6,042 nucleotides of DNA from Planktothrix sp. UBA8402 (GCA_003456035.1 DMPJ01000411.1:1021-7062); one strand, 5' to 3'. Counted from the stretch's first letter, positions 1-5,925 are shown. A program made the numbers and translations. Notes: a model not told the origin generated them from the sequence alone.

Positions 1-32
1 AATTGGTCATGCAGAAATCTTGAATCTTATGC

Positions 33-54
33 AGTGCGAGCGTCCTCGCTCGCT
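33..54. repeat. Short dispersed hairpin repeat, copy 1
   Basis: A 22-bp sequence that recurs without mismatch at 3411-3432. It contains a perfect 7-bp stem, GCGAGCG (36-42) paired with CGCTCGC (47-53), around a TCCT loop. Both copies are followed by a similar A/T-rich stretch ending in TATATAG. It lies outside genes in both places and is much more G+C-rich than its surroundings. It resembles the short palindromic repeats scattered through cyanobacterial genomes. It is not followed by a T run, so it is not a classic terminator in either direction. Confidence 0.8.
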
Positions 55-121
55 GGAATATATAGTTTAAATGCACAACAGCTTATAGCTTTTCAATTAT
101 AATGGATTACAGACTTATTTC

Positions 122-183
122 TTTGTGTCATGAGTGTCTTCGTGGTAATAATAATCCCAACCACAAAGACACGAAAACACAAA
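122..183. repeat. Imperfect inverted repeat beside the 3' end of ruvA
   Basis: The inner arms GTGTCTTCGTGGT (134-146) and ACCACAAAGACAC (160-172) pair at 12 of 13 positions around a 13-base A/T-rich loop. Outer arms TTTGTGT (122-128) and ACACAAA (177-183) extend the stem beyond a small internal bulge. It begins a few bases past the ruvA stop codon, so it would fold at the end of the ruvA transcript. The phrase ACCACAAAGACACGAAA is, from general knowledge, a common extragenic motif in cyanobacteria. It may stabilise or end the ruvA mRNA, or be a small non-autonomous repeat; the sequence does not decide between these. Confidence 0.6.
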
Positions 184-188
184 AATAT

Positions 189-821
189 TCAAGTTCCTTG
201 ACTTAACCAAGCGATCGCACTTCTAATCCATTCATCGGAATTAGTTTGTTTAGCTAAACTAGAATCTTGACTAATAACTTGTAAAGCTTGCATTACTTCT
301 GCTCCAGTATAACCCAGGGCGAGTAAGGTCATTTCAACTTCTTCTTGAATTTTTGGGGTAATATTAGAGGGAGTAGATGAAAGCATTCCAGCTTGTAGTC
401 GCCATTCCGATAGTTTGGTTTTGAGTTCTAGGGCGATGCGTTCGGCGGTTTTGCTTCCGACGCCTGGAGTTTTAGCTAAAACACGAGTATTACCGCCTAC
501 AATTGCTTGAATTAAATCTTGAAGTCCGAGGGTATCTAAAAGAGCGATCGCTAGTTGAGTTCCTATTCCACTAACGCTAATTAATTGGCGAAATAAATCC
601 CGTTCAGCCAGATTAGAAAAGCCATATAAAACTATTTGATCTTCTCGGACTTGTAAATGGGTGAAAATTTGTATCGACTCCCCAAATGCGGGTAATTCCG
701 CTCTCATTCGAGGTAAAATTTGCACTTCATACCCGATATTATTAACATCGAGTAATAGGGTGATTCGATTTCCAGTTCCTTTTTGAAGATCAGCAACATT
801 CCCCTTGAGATAACCCATCAT
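189..821 (-). CDS. ruvA: Holliday junction branch migration protein RuvA
   Basis: RuvA forms tetramers that hold a four-way DNA junction flat while the RuvB motor drives branch migration during recombinational repair. The 210 residues match the family's usual length. An N-terminal OB-fold (about 1-66) starts with MMGYLKG and carries the acidic pin in REDQIVLYGF (E60, D61). Two helix-hairpin-helix DNA-binding motifs follow, at VSGIG (83-87) and TPGVGSKTAERIALELK (118-134). After a linker of low conservation, the C-terminal RuvB-contacting domain occupies about 158-207 (EEVEMTLLALGY onwards). Two adjacent ATG codons (821 and 818) could each be the start; the second gives the more usual MGYLKG. 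Neither has a clear Shine-Dalgarno. RuvB and RuvC are not in the window, as is normal for cyanobacteria, where ruv genes are scattered. Two HIP1 sites lie within the gene. Confidence 0.97.
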   Translation of the reverse strand: MMGYLKGNVADLQKGTGNRITLLLDVNNIGYEVQILPRMRAELPAFGESIQIFTHLQVREDQIVLYGFSNLAERDLFRQLISVSGIGTQLAIALLDTLGLQDLIQAIVGGNTRVLAKTPGVGSKTAERIALELKTKLSEWRLQAGMLSSTPSNITPKIQEEVEMTLLALGYTGAEVMQALQVISQDSSLAKQTNSDEWIRSAIAWLSQGT

Positions 822-848
822 ATAGAAAATTAAAATAGTTCAAAGTGT

Positions 849-884
849 TATAATTATTATACCATTATTTACATTAATTATCAG
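849..884. promoter_or_regulatory. Overlapping divergent promoter candidates for ruvA and the 63-residue gene
   Basis: Two perfect TATAAT boxes face opposite ways and are separated by only one base. One is on the plus strand at 849-854, the other on the minus strand at 861-856. The minus box has a CTGATA -35-like hexamer (884-879; 4 of 6 matches to TTGACA) at 17-bp spacing and would give a ruvA leader of roughly 28 bases. The plus box has no convincing -35 and would give a leader of about 35 bases for the small gene. The region is very A+T-rich, so a chance match is possible, most of all for the plus box. Confidence 0.45.
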
Positions 885-896
885 GATATCAACATC

Positions 897-1088
897 ATGG
901 GTAAACAATCTAAACTCAAACACAAACGCCAAGATTTTAAAAATCATCCTCCTGAAATATTACCTGAAAATAATAATCAAGATCCTACTCATTTTGTAGA
1001 GACGATGGAGAAACAAGGTTATCAGTTGAAAACCACAAATTCTTGTCCAGATATTCCAAAATCAGAGGACGGAAAACCCAAAATTTGA
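897..1088 (+). CDS. Small basic protein of unknown function (63 aa)
   Basis: I do not recognise a named family. The protein is hydrophilic, with a strongly basic N-terminus (MGKQSKLKHKRQDFKNH) and a more acidic, Asn/Pro-rich remainder. It has no membrane segment or signal peptide, and a single cysteine (Cys50). It looks largely disordered, and the basic head could bind nucleic acid, but that is only inference. Support for a real gene comes from a CAGGA ribosome-binding-like sequence (882-886) ten bases ahead of the ATG, a plus-strand TATAAT at 849-854, and its placement in a gap otherwise lacking genes. Small Lys-rich proteins starting MGKQSKLK are, as I recall, common unnamed proteins in cyanobacteria. 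It is divergent from ruvA and converges with the flavoprotein gene 50 bp downstream; no clear terminator hairpin lies between. Confidence 0.7.
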   Translation: MGKQSKLKHKRQDFKNHPPEILPENNNQDPTHFVETMEKQGYQLKTTNSCPDIPKSEDGKPKI

Positions 1089-1138
1089 TAGTTTTTTTGT
1101 TGTTATTTGTTGTTGCGCTTCCGTGCTCTTTCCCTGGG

Positions 1139-2377
1139 CTAAAGTCCAACAACGGATTTTCCTGCTAACCATCCTGTTGTCCAAGCACTTTGAAAATTAA
1201 ATCCCCCGGTAACTCCATCAATATCTAAGATTTCTCCGGCTAAATATAACCCTGGACAACAGCGACTTTCCATGGTTTTAAAATCAACTTCCTTTAAATT
1301 TATTCCACCACAGGTAACAAATTCCTCCTTAAAAACGCCTTTTCCATTAATATTATAACTTCCTTGGGTTAACTCTTGAATTAGTTGGTTTAAAGATTTA
1401 TTAGAAATTTCTGACCAGCGTTTTTCCTCATCAATTTCAACATAATCAACTAATTGTTTCCACAAACGACGAGGTAAATCGACCGGACAATTTGCCGAAA
1501 TTAAACGATTAGGAAATTGTGATTTTAGGTCTAATAATTTTTCCTTTAACTGTTCTGGATGTTCCTGGGGAAGCCAATTAATTTGTAGAGGGGATTTATA
1601 ATGACAATCATATAAAACCCTCGCCCCCCAAGCGGATAATTTTAAAATTGCTGGCCCACTTAATCCCCAATGAGTAATTAATAAGGGCCCGGTTTGTTCT
1701 AATTTAGCTTGGGGGAGTTTAACCCGCGCCGAACTAACAGAAACTCCCGCTAAATCTTGAAATCGTTTATCTTTAAGATTAAAGGTAAATAAAGAGGGAA
1801 CTGGTGGAATAATTGTATGTCCTAAAGCTTGAGCAAACTTATAACCAGAGGGGTTACTTCCTGTTGCTAATAAAATGCGATCGCCTTCTAAAATTTCTCC
1901 CGATTTTAGTTGAATTTTAAAAGGATGGGGGTTATAATTATTATAGGAAATAGAAGCCACCGGAGCTTGCGTTTTAATCCTAATTCCCGCCTGTTCTGCT
2001 ACTCTAATTAAACAGTTAACTATAGTAGCAGAATCGTCCGTTGTGGGGAACATTCTCCCGTCGGTTTCTGTTTTTAATTTCACCCCATGACTAGCAAACC
2101 ATTCAACGGTATTTTTAGCTTGAAATCGACTAAAAGCACCGCGCAAGGCTTTGCTTCCCCTGGGGTAATTTTGTACAAATTGAGTCGGTTCAAAACAAGC
2201 ATGGGTGACATTACACCGTCCCCCCCCAGAAATCCTTACTTTAGCCAGGGTTTGTTGTCCGGCTTCGAGCAAAATTACTTGAGTCTGGGTATGGTGATTT
2301 GCACAAGTAATGGCTCCCAAAAAACCTGCTGCTCCTCCCCCAATTACAATCACTTTTAAAGGCTGTATACTAGACAA
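1139..2377 (-). CDS. FAD/NAD(P)-dependent oxidoreductase, HI0933/YhiN/BaiN family
   Basis: A 412-residue flavoprotein, full length for this family. The dinucleotide-binding fold opens with KVIVIGGGAAG (8-18). The family signature KVRISGGGRCNVTH is at 46-59, the second nucleotide-contact segment LLATGSNPSG at 169-178, THWGLSGPAILKLS at 235-248, TCGGI at 355-359, and the C-terminal FAD-binding segment from GLYLAGE (376) to GGFNFQSAW (391-399). Members are annotated as aminoacetone-oxidase-like or BaiN-like, but the substrate of cyanobacterial members is not known and cannot be read from sequence. It starts at TTG (2377-2375), five bases after AAAGGA; the next alternative, GTG at codon 9, would cut into the first beta strand. 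It lies 9 bp after the rubredoxin gene, so the two are probably co-transcribed and translationally coupled. An uninterrupted run of eight G occurs on the coding strand at 2227-2220. Confidence 0.93.
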   Translation of the reverse strand: MSSIQPLKVIVIGGGAAGFLGAITCANHHTQTQVILLEAGQQTLAKVRISGGGRCNVTHACFEPTQFVQNYPRGSKALRGAFSRFQAKNTVEWFASHGVKLKTETDGRMFPTTDDSATIVNCLIRVAEQAGIRIKTQAPVASISYNNYNPHPFKIQLKSGEILEGDRILLATGSNPSGYKFAQALGHTIIPPVPSLFTFNLKDKRFQDLAGVSVSSARVKLPQAKLEQTGPLLITHWGLSGPAILKLSAWGARVLYDCHYKSPLQINWLPQEHPEQLKEKLLDLKSQFPNRLISANCPVDLPRRLWKQLVDYVEIDEEKRWSEISNKSLNQLIQELTQGSYNINGKGVFKEEFVTCGGINLKEVDFKTMESRCCPGLYLAGEILDIDGVTGGFNFQSAWTTGWLAGKSVVGL

Positions 2378-2382
2378 ATTAA

Positions 2383-2388
2383 TCCTTT
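2383..2388 (-). promoter_or_regulatory. Shine-Dalgarno that sets the TTG start of the flavoprotein
   Basis: Coding-strand AAAGGA overlaps the rubredoxin stop codon TAA (2389-2387) and sits five bases before TTG (2377-2375). It supports the non-ATG start, and the overlap suggests that ribosomes ending rubredoxin re-initiate on the flavoprotein. Confidence 0.65.
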
Positions 2389-2548
2389 ATTCTTCTAGTT
2401 CAAAATCTTTTTTTTCCGCGCTACAAAGTGGACAAATCCAGTCTTCTGGGATATCTTCAAAAGGTGTACCCGGGTCAATACCGCCATCTGGATCACCGTA
2501 TTCGGGATCGTAAGCATAACCACAAACTTTACAAACATATTTTTTCAT
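2387..2548 (-). CDS. Rubredoxin (53 aa, soluble)
   Basis: A small one-iron electron carrier. Translation from ATG 2548 gives [20 protein letters not shown] at the N-terminus. The four iron ligands are Cys6, Cys9, Cys39 and Cys42, in CKVCG and CPLC. The typical body is present: Y11, Y13-[19 protein letters not shown] (18-34) and W37, ending in an acidic tail. The length matches classic stand-alone rubredoxins. It lacks the C-terminal membrane helix of the larger cyanobacterial RubA linked to photosystem I assembly, so it should be cytosolic. The usual Gly after the last Cys is Ser43, a mild variation. There is no strong Shine-Dalgarno. It is the first gene of a two-gene unit with the FAD oxidoreductase, to or from which it could pass electrons (inference). 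Confidence 0.95.
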   Translation of the reverse strand: MKKYVCKVCGYAYDPEYGDPDGGIDPGTPFEDIPEDWICPLCSAEKKDFELEE

Positions 2549-2642
2549 GTCAGATTTGCCAATTAATTACCGATCAATATGGTACATTTTTTTTAACCCA
2601 ATACCAACTTATTTATACAAAGATTTGTGAACTTTAACCTTT
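2549..2642. promoter_or_regulatory. Divergent intergenic region between rubredoxin and deacetylase genes
   Basis: These 94 bases must contain the start signals for both the rubredoxin-flavoprotein unit and the deacetylase. A plus-strand -10-like TTATAC (2613-2618) preceded by TTTAAC (2592-2597) is possible but has a short 15-bp spacer. A run of eight T (2587-2594) lies in the middle. Neither gene has a good Shine-Dalgarno. No box here is strong enough to call firmly. Confidence 0.3.
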
Positions 2643-3347
2643 ATGAATAACCCTTTCGATTTTAAACTACAATTTGCCTCATTTTTCCCCTATTTGTATC
2701 CACTTTTAAGCCCCAAATTTCCCCGATGTCTATGGAATGGGGATTTATCTCAACCGGAAATCTGCTTAACCTTTGATGATGGGCCGCACCCCCAATATAC
2801 TTTAGAATTATTAAAGGTTTTAGAACAGTTTCAAATTACAGCTAGTTTTTTTTGGTTAGGACAATGGGTAGAAAAATATCCTGAAATTGCCCAAGCAGTC
2901 TATCAACAAGGTCATTGGATAGGGTTACATGGTTATCAACACGATACTTTCCCTTTGTTAACAGAAATTCAATTAAAACAAAGCTTAGAAAAAACTAAAA
3001 CTGCTATTTTTAACGCCTGTGGTTTGGAACCGGAATTAATCTCAGATGTTCGTCCCCCTAACGGTGTATTTTTACCCCGAACTTTAGATTTATTAACAAG
3101 TTGGGGATATCGCCCGGTGATGTGGAGTGTTGTCCCCGAAGATTGGGTACATCCTGGGGTCGAAATTGTCACCCATCGGGTGATCAAACAAACCCGAAAT
3201 GGGTCAATTATTGTCCTCCATGATGGCTATAATGGGGGAAAAGATGTGGCAAAAACGGCTGAAGAAATTATTCCTAAATTATTAGAATATGGCTATCAAT
3301 TTGTAACGATTTCTAAATTTTGGCAGTCAGCAAAATCAATGATATGA
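2643..3347 (+). CDS. Polysaccharide deacetylase family protein (NodB domain)
   Basis: A carbohydrate esterase family 4-type enzyme, expected to remove N- or O-acetyl groups from a polysaccharide such as peptidoglycan or exopolysaccharide. All catalytic motifs are visible in its 234 residues. TFDDGPH (43-49) has the catalytic base Asp45 and metal ligand Asp46. LHGYQH holds metal-ligand candidates His96 and His100, with Gly where Ser/Thr is usual after the first His. RPPNG is at 137-141, Trp161 and DW at 167-168, and IIVLHDG at 189-195 carries His193. The NodB domain fills nearly the whole protein. The first 35 residues are aromatic and hydrophobic (FASFFPYLYPLL) but lack a basic n-region and a clear cleavage site, so export is uncertain. 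It stands alone: its left neighbour is divergent, and 122 bp with a hairpin repeat separate it from the next gene. Substrate cannot be assigned. Confidence 0.92.
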   Translation: MNNPFDFKLQFASFFPYLYPLLSPKFPRCLWNGDLSQPEICLTFDDGPHPQYTLELLKVLEQFQITASFFWLGQWVEKYPEIAQAVYQQGHWIGLHGYQHDTFPLLTEIQLKQSLEKTKTAIFNACGLEPELISDVRPPNGVFLPRTLDLLTSWGYRPVMWSVVPEDWVHPGVEIVTHRVIKQTRNGSIIVLHDGYNGGKDVAKTAEEIIPKLLEYGYQFVTISKFWQSAKSMI

Positions 3348-3410
3348 TTAGCAATGTTAAGCTGTTTAGAATCTAAATAAGTGATTAGGTAATTATGTAC
3401 CTCTTGTAGT

Positions 3411-3432
3411 AGTGCGAGCGTCCTCGCTCGCT
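3411..3432. repeat. Short dispersed hairpin repeat, copy 2
   Basis: Identical over 22 bases to 33-54, with the same 7-bp stem (3414-3420 with 3425-3431) and TCCT loop. It is followed by ATTATATATAG, similar to the flank of copy 1. It lies 63 bp after the deacetylase stop and 37 bp before the start of the 817-residue gene, so any promoter of that gene would overlap or adjoin it. The TATATA at 3439-3444 could serve as a -10 box, but no -35 at proper spacing is seen. Confidence 0.8.
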
Positions 3433-3469
3433 AGATTATATATAGCAATCCTAAATAGGTTGTAACATT

Positions 3470-5923
3470 ATGGTGCTAAAACCAGAAACCGATTCTACCA
3501 CAGGTTTACTTCGCTTAGTCGGAGATAATACCCCTGAAAACGTAAGATTTTTCCCTGGAGAATTGGGAATATTTAAGTTAGGTGCTTTTTTATTAGGAGG
3601 GGATGATACGGTTCGGGGTTCATCAGATTCCGAACTAATTTATGGTAATTCAGATAACGATCAATTATTTGGAGAAGGGGGAAATGATACCCTATTTGGC
3701 GGGATTGGAGACGATCAAATTTTAGGGGGAGAAGGCAATGATCTGTTATTTGGAGAAGCAGGAAATGATCAATTTGTGGGATTTGTAGATCCTGATAATC
3801 CCACTCAATTATCGGGACTTGAAGGGGATGATACCATTTATTCAGGGTCAGGAAATGATCAAGTTAGAGAGGATTTAGGGAAGGATTTTATATTCGGAGT
3901 TCAAGGGAATGATGAACTCAGAGCAGGCGCCGATAATGATTGGGTTGAAGGTAATGATGGAGATGATTTTATTGGGGGAGAAGATGGAGATGATACGGTT
4001 TTTGGAGGGAATGGAAATGATCAGGTTCGAGGGGATGGGGGGAATGATTTAGTAACAGGAAATACTGGAGATGATCAGGTATCGGGAGGCGAAGGAAATG
4101 ATACTTTAGTTGGGGGTCAAGGCAATGATCAAATTATTGGAGAGGACGGAGATGATTGGCTTTCTGGGGACGCAGGAAGTGATACGTTAATCGGTGGAGA
4201 AGGTAAAGATATTTTTGTTTTAGATAGTAATAATTTAAGTAATAATCTGGAATTATCTGATATAATTGTAGATTATAAACCCGCAGAAGATATTATTTTT
4301 TTAACGGGGGATTTGGGTTTTGAAAATCTAACCTTTAAACCCGACTCCAGAACCGAAAATAGTACGGTTTTAGAATCTAAATCTGGCGAAATTGTAGCCG
4401 TTTTACAAGGAGTTAAACCAGATCAGATTAATCGTTCTAACTTTATTATTCCTGGGTCTGTAGCTTTTAGTTCCGATAACTTTGCTGTTAATGAAAATGG
4501 GACTGTAATTAATCCGATTACCGTTGTTAGAAACAGTGGAAATGATGGAGAAATCAGCGTTACGGTGGTTCCAATTCCTACTCCCTTAACGCCAACGGGA
4601 AATCAAGTTGATACCACACCAATTATTGTTAATTTTGCCAATGGGGATATTACCCCTAAAATCATTAAAATTCCCATTGTTAATAATAATGTTCCCAATT
4701 ATTCTTCTAACTTACTTTTAACCTTAGAAAACCCCACTAATTTTGCCCAAATCGGCACACCTAATCAAGCGATTTTAGACATTATAGATGATGAAATTCC
4801 ACCTTCAGCATTAGGAACATTAGTTAATCCGATTCCTGAAGCAAATGCTCAATTTGGTTCCAAGTTATCTCGGTTAGGAAATAATTTGTTAGCAATAACC
4901 GCCCCGGGTCAAACCAATAATCAAGGAATCGCCTATTTATTCAATCTCACAACTCAACAACCAACATTAACTTTTCGTAACCCTTCTGCGACTGCGGGTA
5001 CTTCAAAATTTGGTCAATCGGTGGCTACAACTTTAGGAGATAATATTATTATTGGTGCATCTCAAGATAGTAGTTTAGCTCCTAATTCTGGGGCGGTTTA
5101 TGGGTTTAGTCCCGCCACGGAAACGCCCTATTTAGCTATCAATAATCCGACCCCAAATGTATTTGATTTATTTGGCTATTCCGTGGCAACTTTAGGCAAT
5201 AATATTATTGTTGGCGCGCCTAGTGATTCCACCTTAGCACCCGCCGGAGGAATCGCCTATTTATTTGATGGAAATACGGGTCAACTGTTGCAAACATTTT
5301 TGAATCCTAACCCTCAAATTAATGATTTTTTTGGTGCGTCTGTGGCGGCGGTTGGTGGAGATAGAGTATTAATTGGTGCGCCCGCCAGTTTAACTCCAAC
5401 CGGGGGAAAACAACCCGGTGAAGCCTATATTTTTGATAGTGTGACCGGACAGCTTTTACAAACCTTTAAAAATCCTAATCCCGGGTTAGATAATTTTGGT
5501 TATTCCGTCGCCTGGACGGGTGTTGGTCGAGATATTTTAATCGGTGCGCCAGGAGACGACCAGGGGGGAATAGATGGGGGAACCGCCTTTTTATTCGATG
5601 GGATTACCGGAGCGGTTTTACAACGTTATAATGCTCCTAAAGTGGAGGAATTTAATCAATTTGGTCAAGCCCTAGCCTTGATAGGAAACGAGGTTTTGAT
5701 TGGTTCTCCGGGCTACGGTTTAGGGAATTTAGGAGGAACATTTCGCTATGAATTGAGAACCGGAAATTTAGTTCAAACTTATTTAAGTCCGGTTACGGAT
5801 AATTCCGATACCAACTTGAATTTTGGAACATCCGTTGCTAGTGTTGGTAATCTGGTCTTGGTGGGTGTTCCTGATTTGGATACCACCTTACCCAGTGCGG
5901 GTGCTGTTGTTCAATTCGTTTAA
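3470..5923 (+). CDS. RTX repeat / Calx-beta / FG-GAP beta-propeller protein
   Basis: An 817-residue modular protein, probably secreted or cell-surface. After a 42-residue leader with no signal peptide come 22 RTX-like nonapeptides (43-252), which fold into a Ca-binding beta-roll. An RTX end-cap follows (about 247-327: DIFVLD, SDIIVDYKPAEDIIFL, GEIVAVLQGV, NRSNFI). A Calx-beta domain spans 330-443 and starts FSSDNFAVNENGTV, ending LDIIDDE, with Ca-ligand candidates Glu342, Asp440 and Asp441. The rest is a seven-repeat FG-GAP-like propeller (447-817). RTX proteins are usually exported by type I secretion using a C-terminal signal; here the C-terminus is the propeller's last strand, so the route is unclear. 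No secretion genes are in the window. The ATG at 3470 is the first in frame and fits the domain start; the Shine-Dalgarno is weak (AGG at 3456-3458). Binding or adhesion is a reasonable guess; no catalytic motif is seen. Confidence 0.92.
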   Translation: MVLKPETDSTTGLLRLVGDNTPENVRFFPGELGIFKLGAFLLGGDDTVRGSSDSELIYGNSDNDQLFGEGGNDTLFGGIGDDQILGGEGNDLLFGEAGNDQFVGFVDPDNPTQLSGLEGDDTIYSGSGNDQVREDLGKDFIFGVQGNDELRAGADNDWVEGNDGDDFIGGEDGDDTVFGGNGNDQVRGDGGNDLVTGNTGDDQVSGGEGNDTLVGGQGNDQIIGEDGDDWLSGDAGSDTLIGGEGKDIFVLDSNNLSNNLELSDIIVDYKPAEDIIFLTGDLGFENLTFKPDSRTENSTVLESKSGEIVAVLQGVKPDQINRSNFIIPGSVAFSSDNFAVNENGTVINPITVVRNSGNDGEISVTVVPIPTPLTPTGNQVDTTPIIVNFANGDITPKIIKIPIVNNNVPNYSSNLLLTLENPTNFAQIGTPNQAILDIIDDEIPPSALGTLVNPIPEANAQFGSKLSRLGNNLLAITAPGQTNNQGIAYLFNLTTQQPTLTFRNPSATAGTSKFGQSVATTLGDNIIIGASQDSSLAPNSGAVYGFSPATETPYLAINNPTPNVFDLFGYSVATLGNNIIVGAPSDSTLAPAGGIAYLFDGNTGQLLQTFLNPNPQINDFFGASVAAVGGDRVLIGAPASLTPTGGKQPGEAYIFDSVTGQLLQTFKNPNPGLDNFGYSVAWTGVGRDILIGAPGDDQGGIDGGTAFLFDGITGAVLQRYNAPKVEEFNQFGQALALIGNEVLIGSPGYGLGNLGGTFRYELRTGNLVQTYLSPVTDNSDTNLNFGTSVASVGNLVLVGVPDLDTTLPSAGAVVQFV
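3596..4225 (+). repeat. RTX nonapeptide tract, 22 units in two blocks
   Basis: In-register nine-residue units of the form xGxDxhxGG (for example EGNDTLVGG, NGNDQVRGD, EGNDLLFGE). Block 1 has 7 units (residues 43-105) and block 2 has 15 (118-252). They are split by a 12-residue insertion VDPDNPTQLSGL (106-117). Most units keep the Asp at position 4 and Gly at position 2 that bind Ca in the parallel beta-roll. Degenerate units include SDSELIYGN, LGKDFIFGV and ADNDWVEGN. Confidence 0.9.
4457..4798 (+). other. Calx-beta domain within the 817-residue protein
   Basis: Residues 330-443 show the Calx-beta pattern: an opening strand VAFSSDNFAVNENGTV, a middle strand with a basic-type VVRNSG segment, IIVNFANGDITPKIIKIPI as the usual T-x-x-F-x-x-G-x-x-x-K-x-I strand, and LLLTLENPTNFAQIGTPN before the closing ILDIIDDE. 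It has a longer loop (about 367-383) rich in Pro and Thr. Such domains bind Ca between the first Glu and the terminal Asp pair and often act as spacers in extracellular proteins. Confidence 0.8.
4808..5920 (+). repeat. Seven-repeat FG-GAP-like beta-propeller domain
   Basis: Seven repeats start at Phe-Gly pairs at residues 462, 514, 568, 621, 676, 731 and 785, spaced 52, 54, 53, 55, 55 and 54 residues. The consensus is FGxSVAxxGxxxxIGAPx, a variable loop, then GxAYLFDxxTGxLLQTFxN. The seventh repeat stops after GAVVQFV and lacks the LLQTF strand. An equivalent of that strand, ALGTLVNPIPEANAQ, lies at 447-461 before the first repeat. The repeats match the FG-GAP (FG-GAP_2-like) family; the integrin DxDxDG calcium loop is not seen. 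Confidence 0.88.
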
Positions 5924-5925
5924 AT

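Noticed and set aside
33..54. Hairpin repeats as CRISPR repeats
   Set aside because: Only two copies 3.4 kb apart with genes between them; there is no regular spacer array.
98..103. TATAAT on the plus strand as a promoter
   Set aside because: No plus-strand gene follows (ruvA is antisense) and no -35 is seen; the region is A+T-rich.
1089..1144. T-rich spacer and GGGCTAAAGTCC near the flavoprotein stop as a shared terminator of the converging genes
   Set aside because: The T run at 1091-1098 has no G+C-rich hairpin before it, and the short palindrome at 1135-1146 is imperfect and overlaps the coding end.
2087..2637. Three overlapping plus-strand open frames (2087-2359, 2310-2513, 2428-2637)
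   Set aside because: They lie antisense to the flavoprotein and rubredoxin, whose family motifs are unmistakable. Their translations show no recognisable domains.
2969..3187. Minus-strand open frame of 72 codons
   Set aside because: It is antisense to the NodB domain of the deacetylase and has no recognisable content.
3365..3377. TTTAGA-A-TCTAAA palindrome after the deacetylase as a terminator
   Set aside because: The stem is short and A/T-rich and no T run follows; it could be chance.
3596..4225. Repetitive G-rich DNA as a DNA-level tandem array
   Set aside because: Periodicity is 27 bases, set by the nonapeptide code, with much third-base variation; it is a protein repeat.
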